Positions 1-6,861 of a stretch of 33,517 nucleotides of DNA are shown here, piece by piece (the first letter of the stretch is position 1; every line of letters begins with the position of its first letter). The notes under the pieces were generated by a model. That model had not been told where the DNA came from, made no database searches, and was given only the letters and a program-made list of their open reading frames with translations. The DNA lies in assembly GCA_017521365.1 (NCBI GenBank), contig JAFXCT010000130.1:1-33517 (forward strand), given 5' to 3'. This DNA comes from Clostridia bacterium. GTDB taxonomy: Bacteria > Bacillota > Clostridia > Oscillospirales > Acutalibacteraceae. A program made the translations under genes and the position numbers.

Positions 1-159
1 CGTAGCGTCAGGAACAAGTGACTTAATTAATGCTTTTGCAAAAGGGAACGCAATCGGAGTAAGGTTAAGGAACTTGTCCGTAATATCCGGCGGCAATTTG
101 TAGGCTTTGAAAGATTCCTCTTTCAGTCGGGTGGCAAGTCTTTCAAGATTCTTTTCCAT
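1..159 (-). CDS. Unrecognised protein, N-terminal part (runs off window)
   Basis: This is the first 53 codons of a leftward gene that continues beyond the window. The start ATG is at 159-157. It is preceded by an AAAGGA ribosome site about 9 nt upstream, which fixes the start. The visible protein begins MEKNLERLATRLKEES, has a charged amphipathic helix and then a hydrophobic stretch around residues 33-47. I do not recognise the family. It sits beside a 1.1 kb structured region and two recombinase genes, so it may be mobile-element cargo or a maintenance protein. Its upstream region carries a perfect TTGTC/GACAA inverted repeat (182-195) and three phased ACGTAC boxes, which suggest that its transcription is regulated. 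Confidence 0.55.
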   Translation of the reverse strand, partial: MEKNLERLATRLKEESFKAYKLPPDITDKFLNLTPIAFPFAKALIKSLVPDAT

Positions 160-181
160 TCAATATATCCTTTCATTTGTT

Positions 182-244
182 TTGTCAAAAGACAAGCTAC
201 AGTGTAAAGGATAATTACGTACAAATCACGTACAAAATACGTAC
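182..244 (-). promoter_or_regulatory. Phased ACGTAC boxes plus TTGTC/GACAA inverted repeat upstream of the leftward gene
   Basis: The palindrome ACGTAC occurs three times, at 217-222, 228-233 and 239-244, exactly 11 bp apart, so all copies lie on one face of the helix. Between them and the leftward start codon at 159 is a TTGTC-AAAA-GACAA inverted repeat (182-195). This looks like an iterated operator or iteron set. The protein that binds it is unknown. Confidence 0.5.
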
Positions 245-309
245 GAAGCGCAAATTTATGTAAACAATTAAATTTAAAAAAGTAGTTTTAATAACTGAGT
301 CGTTAAGCT

Positions 310-338
310 CCCTGAAGTGTAATCTCACTCGCTTCGGG
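310..338. repeat. Strong hairpin in the non-coding left region
   Basis: CCCTGAAGTG pairs with CACTCGCTTCGGG around a six-base TAATCT loop, with small bulges. There is no T-tract on either side, so it is not a classical terminator. It lies in the gene-poor DNA between the leftward gene and the integrase. It could be part of an RNA, an oriT-like structure or a regulatory stem. Confidence 0.45.
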
Positions 339-578
339 GGTTGATTTATGCCCAAAAGCAGATAAAAACTTGGGTTTTGCTGAAAATCAGTCTGTTTTTA
401 ATAGTAAAAGCATAAATGAATTTTGTGATGTCCGTCATTCTTACATACTATAGTCGATTAATAAAAGATGTCAGGAGTAAGAATCACAGCGCAAGTGATT
501 GAAAAATCCCGTTTTAGTTCAACCGTCAGGGATAGAAATTGCGAAGGCGGTTGGGTGAAATTAAATTAAGGAGGAAAA

Positions 579-874
579 TTAGTCAGAGGGTACGGTGGTA
601 ATTTTATCTTTTATGATTCGACGAATCTCGGTAGCGGCAAAATCCCCTGAGATATTCAGCCCCAATAGTGTGGTTGTGTTGGAGCGGTATGAGATGAAAA
701 TAACCGCAGCGTATCCTATGCAATTCGTATGGTTATAAACCGTACGGATTGAGAGTGATGAAACAGCCAAAACAAAGATTTTCAGAAGCTTTATTGCGCT
801 GTTTTCATCACGGACACGGCAACTTTTCGAAAGAAAAGAGCCGGTCTTACTAACGGTTATTCAGGTAATTAACC
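579..874 (-). other. Open frame without a convincing start, in the element's non-coding region
   Basis: About 98 codons are open on the minus strand and end at a TAA at 579. The only possible starts I see are a TTG at 770 with no ribosome site, or codons that are not starts. The C-terminal end (SGDFAATEIRRIIKDKI) looks like a real short helix and vaguely resembles the end of the TnpW-like protein at 2371. It may be a decayed small transposon protein or a frame open by chance. I do not claim it as a gene. Confidence 0.2.
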
Positions 875-891
875 GGAATAACCAGTTAGTA
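848..891. repeat. Large imperfect inverted repeat (potential cruciform)
   Basis: The arms at 848-862 and 876-891 are complementary over 15 of 16 positions, with one base deleted in the left arm. They enclose a 13-base loop that itself contains GGT-AATTA-ACC. A separate perfect 14-bp palindrome, TTCCGTATACGGAA, follows at 907-920. Neither is followed by a T-tract. They lie 370 bp upstream of the integrase and are candidates for recombinase or relaxase recognition. Confidence 0.5.
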
Positions 892-1182
892 GGGCGAATG
901 AACGGTTTCCGTATACGGAATTCGTTTTGGCGTTATGGTTTGCATCGACCTTAACGGATGGGTTGTTCTCAACAAGTCATCGCTTCAGGGTGAAGCCCCC
1001 GAACAGTTTAACACTAATTTTTTAGTGGGCGTTTTGGTAAAGTGACGTTGCTATGCAGAACACTTTCCAAATAGGGTTTTTCTGAAAACTCAGGGTGCAA
1101 AGATTGCGTAGTAATTTTTTTTGACAGATTGGTTCAAAAACGCAGGCAATACTTTGTGTATTAACGAGTATTTTGGGACAAT

Positions 1183-1254
1183 ATGGCAGAAAAAGGACAC
1201 GCAAGATTTTGTGCAATGAGTTTTCAGAGAAGCCCAAAACAAAAGAAAGGATAA
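1183..1254 (+). CDS. Possible 23-residue leader peptide upstream of the integrase
   Basis: An ATG frame encodes 23 residues, MAEKGHARFC to QKKG, and ends 8 nt before the integrase start. Its last codons contain the GAAAGGA that would serve as the ribosome site of the next gene, a layout seen in leader-peptide and translational-coupling systems. Its own ribosome site (GGGA) is weak and the peptide is not recognised. It could equally be chance. Confidence 0.2.
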   Translation: MAEKGHARFCAMSFQRSPKQKKG

Positions 1255-1261
1255 AAAGGCC

Positions 1262-2221
1262 TTGAGTAAGAAAAAGAAACATTACAAGCAGAGCATTTCA
1301 GGCAAGCTCAGAAACGATGCTGAGAAACATTTTAAGCAGTACGAAAACAATGTGACAAGAGCGGCATACATAAAGAACTACGACAAGTTTATTCTGTTCT
1401 GCCGTACTGAGTACGACTGCAAAACAAAGGAAGAATGTGCCGAGCATATTGAGGATTACATTGAGTACCTGAAAGAAAAAGACCATACCGCAAGCACAAT
1501 TCATACATATATGGCTCCCGTCGGACTCTACCACGGGATTCCGCTTAATGTGATGAATCTGCCTAAAAGGTATGCGGCAGAAAACACCCGTTCCAGAAAA
1601 GAACGCAAGCATTACCGTTCGGACGGTGATGAAAACAACAGCAAGTATTCAAGAACGGTTGAACTGCAGAGATGTGTCGGAATCCGCAGAAACGAACTTA
1701 AGAACCTTCGCGGAAGTGACCTAAAGGTGGATGAATGCGGCTATTTATGCATTGTTGTTCGCAGAGGTAAGGGCGGCAAAGAAACCTATCAGCGCATTTT
1801 CCCTGAGGATATTGGGACAGTAAAGTCATTCTTTGACGGTACGGAAAACAAAGTGTTTTCTGCACAGGAAATGAACAACAGCATTGATTACCACCATATG
1901 AGAGCTGAACAGGCGGTAAGAGCGTACAACTACTATCTTGACAGAATCAACAACGAGCCCGGATACAGAAAGCAGCTTGAGGATGAAATTATAAAGCGTT
2001 GGAACGAAAAGTGCATTGATAAGAAAACAAAGAAACCGAAGCATCTTGATAAGAACGAAATCCGTGGCAATTATTTTGTGCGCGGAAAGAATAAACAGCT
2101 TGCACTTGAAAAAGGGCTCCCGATTGTCTATGACAGACTGGCACTTATGTCAGTTTCGATCTATCATTTATCACACTGGCGTCTCGACGTAACCGTCTCA
2201 AACTACATGCTGGCGGTGTGA
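1262..2221 (+). CDS. Tyrosine recombinase / integrase
   Basis: This is a 319-residue site-specific integrase of the phage-integrase (tyrosine recombinase) superfamily. An N-terminal SAM-like core-binding domain covers about residues 15-100. The catalytic domain follows, with R142 (in GIRRNEL), K170 (in RRGKGGK), H211-x-x-R214, H305 (in LSHW) and nucleophile Y315 near the C-terminus. All expected active-site residues are present, so it is probably active. About 90 residues separate the HxxR box from the H/Y box, far more than in lambda-type enzymes. I recall this layout from clostridial element integrases. The start is TTG at 1262 with GAAAGGA about 10 nt upstream. No nearby ATG gives a better start. 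With the downstream TnpW-like and serine recombinase genes it forms the integration module of a mobile element. Confidence 0.85.
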   Translation: MSKKKKHYKQSISGKLRNDAEKHFKQYENNVTRAAYIKNYDKFILFCRTEYDCKTKEECAEHIEDYIEYLKEKDHTASTIHTYMAPVGLYHGIPLNVMNLPKRYAAENTRSRKERKHYRSDGDENNSKYSRTVELQRCVGIRRNELKNLRGSDLKVDECGYLCIVVRRGKGGKETYQRIFPEDIGTVKSFFDGTENKVFSAQEMNNSIDYHHMRAEQAVRAYNYYLDRINNEPGYRKQLEDEIIKRWNEKCIDKKTKKPKHLDKNEIRGNYFVRGKNKQLALEKGLPIVYDRLALMSVSIYHLSHWRLDVTVSNYMLAV

Positions 2222-2311
2222 CTACCGCACCCACTGAGGATACGGGAATGGTTTGATTCCTCCCGTTTCAGTTAAACGAAAGCTTGCTTTTCTCAGGATG
2301 AACACGAATAT

Positions 2312-2326
2312 AACTCACTATGAGTT
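2312..2326 (+). repeat. Short hairpin in the integrase-tnpW intergenic region
   Basis: AACTCA-CTA-TGAGTT is a perfect 6-bp hairpin 45 nt before the small gene. A second, weaker pairing (ACGGGA with TCCCGT near 2241-2266) lies just after the integrase stop. Neither has a T-tract. They may slow readthrough or stabilise the downstream message. Confidence 0.3.
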
Positions 2327-2370
2327 CAGATATACAAATCCTCGAAAAATACAATAACAAGGAGTAAATT

Positions 2371-2532
2371 ATGCTCGGTCAAAAGCAAGATAAGTATACT
2401 CTTATCGGTGAACTTAATCTCATGATCGAGGAAAATAAATACGAGGTAACGCTTTTCGGTAACAGCGAAAAGACAGAAGATGTTAATAGAATCATAAGCA
2501 GATTAATCGAAAAAGAAACAAAAAAATATTAA
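2371..2532 (+). CDS. TnpW-like small transposon-encoded protein
   Basis: This 53-residue protein starts at ATG 2371, with an AAGGAG ribosome site 6 nt upstream. It reads as a short beta hairpin (YEVTLFGNSEKTED) followed by a helix ending in RLIEKETKKY. That pattern resembles the TnpW proteins found beside Tn4451-like serine recombinases, which end in a DKI-x-RLI-type helix. It lies 74 bp before the serine recombinase and in the same direction, as expected for that family. Its biochemical role is not established. The family assignment rests on pattern memory, since the protein is very short. Confidence 0.55.
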   Translation: MLGQKQDKYTLIGELNLMIEENKYEVTLFGNSEKTEDVNRIISRLIEKETKKY

Positions 2533-2547
2533 GAACCCTATCGACAA

Positions 2548-2592
2548 GAGCCGACAGCTACGTTACAATCAAGTTGCAATAACTGTCGGCTC
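2548..2592 (+). repeat. Perfect 10-bp inverted repeat in the leader of the serine recombinase gene
   Basis: GAGCCGACAG (2548-2557) is exactly complementary to CTGTCGGCTC (2583-2592) across a 25-nt loop. GTTA/TAAC and CAA-g-TTG pairings nest inside the loop. The right arm ends just before the GGAAAGGAG ribosome site. It could be a translational control hairpin or a recombinase core site. Confidence 0.6.
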
Positions 2593-2606
2593 GGAAAGGA
2601 GAAGAA

Positions 2607-4220
2607 ATGTTAATTAAACATGAGCCTGACAAATCTATCGCTTTATACTGCAGATTGTCAAATGCAGATAAGACGAATAACGACTACAGTATAAGCATCC
2701 AGAATCAGATGGATATTCTGAACAGTTATTCTAAGGAACACGGCTTTACCAACACTCAGTTTTATATTGATGACGGTATATCCGGTGCCTATTCGGACAG
2801 ACCGGGATATATGGATATGATTAACGACATTGAATCCGGCAAGGTGAATACCGTCATTGTAAAAGATCATTCCAGACTCGGCAGAGACAGACTTTCTATA
2901 GGTTATCTGCTTGAAATCCTGTTTCTGGAAAAACAGGTCAGATACATAACCGCTGACGGAAAGGTTGATACCGGTCTGTACGGTGTGCCCGACGGACTCG
3001 CATTTGAAGATTTGTGCAACGAGTGGTATGTCAAAAGCACCAGTGAAAAGGTCAGAAGAACAAAACAGAAGAATTCAGCTGAAGGTAAAAGTCTTCGTTC
3101 AAGAGCGCCTTACGGATATATGAAAGATCCGAACGATAAATTTCATCTGATTCCGAATCCCGAAACAATGAATAACATTGTGCTTATATTTGAAATGTTT
3201 GCAAACGGTACATCTTTAATGGATATATCCAAAGAACTCAGGCACAGAAAAGTGCTTTCACCGTCTGCATACGATTTTCTGACCTTGGGCAGCTACGGTA
3301 CGGCAGAATCAAAAGAAGACCCGTATTATTGGGATATCGGTACTCTGACATATATGCTTGACAATGAAGTATATATCGGCACAACTGTAAACGGATTGCG
3401 TTACAAGCCGTCATACAAATCAAGGAAGATTATTAAAATGCCTAAGGAATCCCATAAGCGTTTTGAAAACACGCATACAGCGATAATAAGCAAGGAGCTC
3501 TGGGAAACTGTTAGGCAGAGGCGTGCAACAAAACAGCGACACAGTAAGACGGGTGAAAAGGATATCTTTTCAGGTAAGCTGATTTGCGCGGATTGTGGAA
3601 GTGTTCTGCACACGAATAAAAGCAGTTATATGTGCGGCAGGTATAAAAAGTATCAGTACCGTGACGGTAACGGCTGTACATCGCATAATATATCCAAGCG
3701 TGCGGTGCGTGAAATTGTTCTCTCTGCAATAAAAGCGGTAACGGAACAGGTAAAAGAACACAAGAAGGATTTTATTCAAGCTGCAACACAGAATTCCGAC
3801 AAGGAAATCTCAAAGGAAAAGGTGCGCATTGAAAGATTTTTAAGCAAAGCCAGAAACGAAGTTGAAGAGCTTGACCGCTATCTGATGAATCTGTATAAGG
3901 ATAAAGCTGACGGCGAAATAACTGCCGAACAGTTCGCTGTTCTTGCAGACGGCTATACCAGAAGCAAAGATGAACAGCAGAACAGGATTGAGGAAGCGAC
4001 CAAGAAACTTCAAGAACTTAACAGTAAGACCATTGATGTAGAAAGGTTTATTTCTGTTGTTAACAAGTATACGGATATATCTGAACTCAATCAGGAAATT
4101 GTAAATGCCTTTATCGAAAAGATTGTTATCCACGAACGCTCCGAACCGCATAAACGCAAAGGCTATGCTCAGAAGGTTGATATATATTTCAACTTCATTG
4201 GTGAGCTTGGTAATAATTAA
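2607..4220 (+). CDS. Large serine recombinase (Tn4451 TnpX-like)
   Basis: The 537-residue protein has the full large-serine-recombinase layout. The resolvase catalytic domain covers residues 10-155, with nucleophile S18 in YCRLS and the arginines of SRLGRDR at 90-95. The Recombinase domain runs from about 165 to 300. A zinc ribbon near 327-358 has CADC followed by two further cysteines. A long coiled coil spans about 390-460, and a DUF4368-like C-terminus ends the protein. These enzymes excise and insert elements through a serine-linked double-strand break, without host factors. The start ATG is supported by an AAAGGAG site 8 nt upstream. It lies downstream of the TnpW-like gene and is the last gene before the chromosomal genes, the usual place near one element end. 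No truncation is seen. Confidence 0.92.
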   Translation: MLIKHEPDKSIALYCRLSNADKTNNDYSISIQNQMDILNSYSKEHGFTNTQFYIDDGISGAYSDRPGYMDMINDIESGKVNTVIVKDHSRLGRDRLSIGYLLEILFLEKQVRYITADGKVDTGLYGVPDGLAFEDLCNEWYVKSTSEKVRRTKQKNSAEGKSLRSRAPYGYMKDPNDKFHLIPNPETMNNIVLIFEMFANGTSLMDISKELRHRKVLSPSAYDFLTLGSYGTAESKEDPYYWDIGTLTYMLDNEVYIGTTVNGLRYKPSYKSRKIIKMPKESHKRFENTHTAIISKELWETVRQRRATKQRHSKTGEKDIFSGKLICADCGSVLHTNKSSYMCGRYKKYQYRDGNGCTSHNISKRAVREIVLSAIKAVTEQVKEHKKDFIQAATQNSDKEISKEKVRIERFLSKARNEVEELDRYLMNLYKDKADGEITAEQFAVLADGYTRSKDEQQNRIEEATKKLQELNSKTIDVERFISVVNKYTDISELNQEIVNAFIEKIVIHERSEPHKRKGYAQKVDIYFNFIGELGNN

Positions 4221-4221
4221 C

Positions 4222-4322
4222 CGGATGGATTGCTTTTAACAAGAACATACCGCTAAAATATTCTTGTGTTATCCGATTAAATGTATTATAATAAAATGGA
4301 AAGCAGAACCCAACCTCTGCTT
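4222..4322. repeat. Pair of inverted repeats at the likely right end of the element
   Basis: The first structure pairs CGGAT (4222-4226) with ATCCG (4271-4275), and inside it ACAAGAA (4239-4245) with TTCTTGT (4261-4267). The second pairs AAGCAGA (4301-4307) with TCTGCTT (4316-4322) around an 8-base loop. Read on the minus strand, the second hairpin is followed by TCCATTTTATTATAA and could be a weak terminator for the methyltransferase gene. Either could also mark the element junction. Confidence 0.45.
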
Positions 4323-4420
4323 GCCATCAAAAACAACGATTTATTTTCTCTATCAGTAACCGGTCAAGACCGTTCCCTACAGCTCTGTTTTGCGTTAATA
4401 AAAATATTAGGTTTCACCTT

Positions 4421-5566
4421 TCAAGAGTTCATCAAAAGCCCGTAAAGCGTTGGCTTTACGTTAAATTCGGCAATTGCCGCATCGACCTCGGCAAGGGCTT
4501 TTTCCTTTGACTTTTTCGTAGCACTCGGGTTGAGCACGGCACGGATGAGCAGGTTTTTCGGCGTATGAGCAAAATCCACAAATTCGAGCACCTGCGTTTT
4601 ATAGCCGCAGTATTCAAGCAGATTTGCACGCACCGAATCGGTAAGCAAAGCGGAAAAGCGCTCCTGAATTATACCGTAGCGGGTGAGAAGCGAAAGGCCG
4701 TCCGTAGCAATCTGATTATTGATTTCGTGCTGACAGCAGGGCACGGAAAAAATCATTTTCGCATTCCAGTTTATTGCGTTGTAAAGCGCAAAATCCGTTG
4801 CCGTGTCGCAGGCGTGCAAAGTAATAACCATATCGACGTCAAACGGACAGGTGTAACCGTTGATATCGCCAAGCTCAAAGCGCAGGCTCTCATAGCCGTA
4901 TTTCCGTGCCGCCTTGTTGCACTTTTCAATTACGTCTTTTTTCAGGTCAAGGCCGATTATGTTTGCCTCGATTTTTCTGACTTGGGTCAGGTAGTAGTAA
5001 ACTATAAACGTAAGATAGGATTTGCCGCAGCCAAAGTCGATAATATTCAACCTTTTATAATTGTTCTGCTTTATGCAGTCGTCAATCAGCTCAACAAAGC
5101 GGTTAATCTGCCTGTACTTGTCGTACATCGACTGCACTACCCTGCCCTCTTTTGTGAATATTCCCATATCCACAAGCGGCTCGATAACCTGACCCTCGGG
5201 CAGAAGATACTGCTTTTGCCTATTGTGCGAGGCAGGCTGATTTTTGGCGGCGGTATTCTTTTTTGCGCCGTAAAAAGCCTTTCCCTTTTTGGAAATGGTA
5301 ACGCAATGCTCCTTTTCTCCGCCCCAGGCATTGAGCTGAAGATACTGCCCGTCGATTATTTCAAGTGTACGCTTAGCAATTTTATCAAAGGGCACGTTTT
5401 CGTGAAAAACCTGCTTTTCGGTGTATTTTGCTATCTGATAAAATTTTGCAAGGCGTTCAACCGTAATTTTGCGGTATTCGGCGTTCTTTTCCTTAGGCTT
5501 GCTTATGACAGCCTTGTATATGCCGTCTTCAAATATTTTATTTATAATTTCCTGAAGCTCATTCAT
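4421..5566 (-). CDS. Class I SAM-dependent methyltransferase, METTL25/GSTCD-like (Methyltransf_32 type)
   Basis: The protein has 381 residues. The N-terminal 170 residues are a charged accessory domain. The methyltransferase fold follows, with the SAM-binding motif I IIDFGCGKSYL at 175-185, the acidic loop IGLDLKKD near 204-211, and further motifs LHACDTATD and PCCQHE near 250-280. The FGCGK and PCC-x-H features match the Methyltransf_32 type known from METTL25 and GSTCD. The substrate is unknown, and RNA or protein is plausible. Its ATG is only 2 nt after the stop of the GNAT gene, so the two are cotranscribed. The gene lies directly against the mobile element, and the C-terminus looks natural rather than cut. 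Confidence 0.75.
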   Translation of the reverse strand: MNELQEIINKIFEDGIYKAVISKPKEKNAEYRKITVERLAKFYQIAKYTEKQVFHENVPFDKIAKRTLEIIDGQYLQLNAWGGEKEHCVTISKKGKAFYGAKKNTAAKNQPASHNRQKQYLLPEGQVIEPLVDMGIFTKEGRVVQSMYDKYRQINRFVELIDDCIKQNNYKRLNIIDFGCGKSYLTFIVYYYLTQVRKIEANIIGLDLKKDVIEKCNKAARKYGYESLRFELGDINGYTCPFDVDMVITLHACDTATDFALYNAINWNAKMIFSVPCCQHEINNQIATDGLSLLTRYGIIQERFSALLTDSVRANLLEYCGYKTQVLEFVDFAHTPKNLLIRAVLNPSATKKSKEKALAEVDAAIAEFNVKPTLYGLLMNS

Positions 5567-5568
5567 TT

Positions 5569-6039
5569 TCAGTCACCTGTTTTAATTGAATAATAGAGTG
5601 CGTCGCCGTCTTCGTGGGCATATTCAAAAACAAAGCCTGCCTTTTCAAAAGCCCTTTGCGAGGCGGTATTGCTCGGGAAGATTACCGCCTCAATTTTATC
5701 GGTCTTTTCACCGACAAGACGGTTTATGTTTTCGGCAAGCTCACGCAAAACGGCAGAGCCTCTGCCTTTGCCTCTTTGTGTCGGGTCAACGATAATTACG
5801 GAAACGGTAACGTTATTCTGATAATACCCGTATTTTACGGCGGCAAACGGCACACCGTTTCCGCACACGATTTTAAAGAAATCCTTACAGCCGGGGAAGT
5901 TTACGGACTCTTTAAGCGTTGCCTGCCATTCGCTGTCAATACCGTCTTCAATGCCCGTCATTTTTACAGCGGTTTCATCCATCCAGGAATCAACCAAAGG
6001 AGCATATTCGGTTGTGTAATCAAGCCAAGTGAAGGTCAT
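5569..6039 (-). CDS. GNAT-family N-acetyltransferase
   Basis: The 156-residue protein starts MTFTWLDYTTEYA at ATG 6039, with a GGAG ribosome site 8-9 nt upstream. The longer open frame reaches back into the repeat at 6084-6119 and is not used here. The acetyl-CoA binding loop is visible as VDPTQRGKGRGSAVL near residues 95-110, the Q/R-x-x-G-x-G/A signature. The C-terminal half has the usual N-x-x-x-x-x-x-FEKAGF pattern. The acceptor is unknown. It is the first gene of a two-gene unit with the methyltransferase, which suggests that both modify related substrates, perhaps ribosomal or tRNA targets. That link is inference only. Confidence 0.82.
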   Translation of the reverse strand: MTFTWLDYTTEYAPLVDSWMDETAVKMTGIEDGIDSEWQATLKESVNFPGCKDFFKIVCGNGVPFAAVKYGYYQNNVTVSVIIVDPTQRGKGRGSAVLRELAENINRLVGEKTDKIEAVIFPSNTASQRAFEKAGFVFEYAHEDGDALYYSIKTGD

Positions 6040-6083
6040 AAAAACTTCTCCGTTGTTTCTATAAAAGTTTGTCGGGCTCTTTT

Positions 6084-6119
6084 TACACCTCATCCACCGC
6101 AGGTGACTGATGAGGTGTA
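6084..6119. repeat. Hairpin repeat, TACACCTCAT / ATGAGGTGTA
   Basis: The perfect 10-bp arms 6084-6093 and 6110-6119 extend by one more pair, and an inner CACC-GCA-GGTG stem adds a second helix. It abuts the MITE-like repeat on its right. I recall similar GC-rich hairpins as dispersed repeats in Ruminococcaceae genomes. Confidence 0.55.
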
Positions 6120-6130
6120 TGCGGAGCATT

Positions 6131-6257
6131 TCCTCCTTTTTAAAGGAGGTGGCACGGCGTAAGCCGTGACGGAGGATTGCAGAATTTTTTGTTGATATAA
6201 ATTTTCACGAACAATCCTCAGTCTCGCTACGCTCGACAGCTCCTTTCAAAAGGAGCT
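6131..6257. repeat. MITE-like element with about 48-bp imperfect terminal inverted repeats
   Basis: The left arm (6131-6179) begins CCTCCTTTTTAAAGGAGG and ends GGAGGATTG. The right arm (6212-6257) is its imperfect reverse complement, from CAATCC to AAAGGAG. Each arm contains its own hairpins, such as CACGGC-GTAA-GCCGTG. There is no coding content. A 32-bp AT-rich centre separates the arms. This is the shape of a miniature inverted-repeat element. It sits between the HIT gene and the GNAT unit, where it may also act as an RNA processing or termination site. Confidence 0.65.
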
Positions 6258-6304
6258 AAAGCCTTACTTTTACATTGATAAAGGAATCAACAAACAGTAA
6301 TTTG

Positions 6305-6757
6305 TCAGCTTAACTCTGCCAAAAGCTTTTGCTTCATTTTTTCGAGTTCATCGGCTGACGGGATATTATTATCATCCCACATTATTTCTTTGGGCAGCCA
6401 CCATACGGGGCCTTTGCCGTTGTTGCCGTATTCGCCCAAATCTCCCGATTCTCTCGGGAAAATATGCCAGTGCAGGTGCGCATCGCCGTTGCCCAGACAT
6501 TCGTAATTAATTTTGTCTGCGTTGAAAGCTTTTTTCACAGCCTCAGCAGCAACAACCATTTCCTGCATATATTTCGTTCTGTAATCAATATCCAAATCAA
6601 AAAGCTCAACAACGTGCTGCTTGCAGATAAAAAGACAGTAACCGTAAAAATGCTGATTCCAACCCAATATAAGGTAACCCGTTTCAAACTCCTTGACAAA
6701 CCAAGGATTTTCTCCCCGTTTGATTTGCTCGATTACTTTGCACATATCACAGGACAT
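6305..6757 (-). CDS. HIT-family nucleotide hydrolase/transferase
   Basis: The 150-residue protein has the histidine triad HLHWH at residues 94-98 (H94, H96, H98), inside the family pattern GDAHLHWHIFPR. HIT proteins hydrolyse or transfer nucleoside monophosphates from dinucleoside polyphosphates or nucleoside phosphoramidates in the cytosol. The pair CDMC at residues 3-6 could bind zinc together with a later histidine, as in several HIT proteins. The ATG at 6757 has a GAGGTGAT ribosome site 4-5 nt upstream. It has its own promoter at 6779-6807 and appears monocistronic. Confidence 0.88.
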   Translation of the reverse strand: MSCDMCKVIEQIKRGENPWFVKEFETGYLILGWNQHFYGYCLFICKQHVVELFDLDIDYRTKYMQEMVVAAEAVKKAFNADKINYECLGNGDAHLHWHIFPRESGDLGEYGNNGKGPVWWLPKEIMWDDNNIPSADELEKMKQKLLAELS

Positions 6758-6778
6758 TTTATCACCTCAATGTTTTTT

Positions 6779-6807
6779 ATTCTATCACACTTACAGCATT
6801 TTTACAA
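6779..6807 (-). promoter_or_regulatory. Sigma-A promoter of the HIT gene
   Basis: On the minus strand, TTGTAA (6802-6807), a 17-bp spacer and TAGAAT (6779-6784) precede the HIT ribosome site. A TG dinucleotide sits just upstream of the -10. Confidence 0.6.
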
Positions 6808-6814
6808 TACGCAT

Positions 6815-6846
6815 AAAAAGGACACCCTGCTTTTGGCAAAGTGTCC
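6815..6846 (-). terminator. Intrinsic terminator of the MerR gene
   Basis: On the minus strand, GGACAC pairs with GTGTCC across a 15-nt loop that can pair further, and TTTTT follows. It lies 16 nt beyond the MerR gene stop. Confidence 0.7.
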
Positions 6847-6861
6847 GATTTTCTTATGCTG

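Larger units (their letters stand above)
160..1182. other. Gene-poor structured region of the mobile element
   Basis: About 1.0 kb contains no gene that I can support. Stops are frequent in most frames. It holds a dense set of inverted repeats. These are AATCAC/GTGATT (482-500), CAACCG/CGGTTG near 520-555, the 848-891 repeat, the 907-920 palindrome, GCTTCA-ggg-TGAAGC (982-996), and CACTAA-tttt-TTAGTG (1012-1027). A consensus TTGACA box lies near 1122-1127, but I could not find a matching -10 at normal spacing. Possible contents are attachment sites, a transfer origin or a non-coding RNA. Confidence 0.4.
1..4330. mobile_element. Right part of an integrative element with both tyrosine and serine recombinases (boundary approximate)
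   Basis: The element signature is the integrase, the TnpW-like protein, the large serine recombinase and the structured gene-poor DNA. The left end lies outside the window. The right end must fall between the recombinase stop (4220) and the methyltransferase stop (4421). I place it near the inverted repeats at 4222-4322, without seeing a matching attachment repeat. The leftward gene at 1-159 is assumed to belong to it. Confidence 0.6.

Noticed and set aside
217-244. CRISPR array from the regular ACGTAC repeats
   Set aside because: The unit is only 6 bp with 5-bp gaps, far too short for repeats and spacers, and no cas genes are present.
1022-1282. 86-codon leftward frame before the integrase
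   Set aside because: No ribosome site and no family resemblance, and it overlaps the integrase start and likely regulatory DNA.
4565-5593. 342-codon open frame antisense to the methyltransferase
   Set aside because: It lies fully opposite a gene with clear SAM motifs, has low-complexity valine/lysine-rich composition and no recognisable domain.
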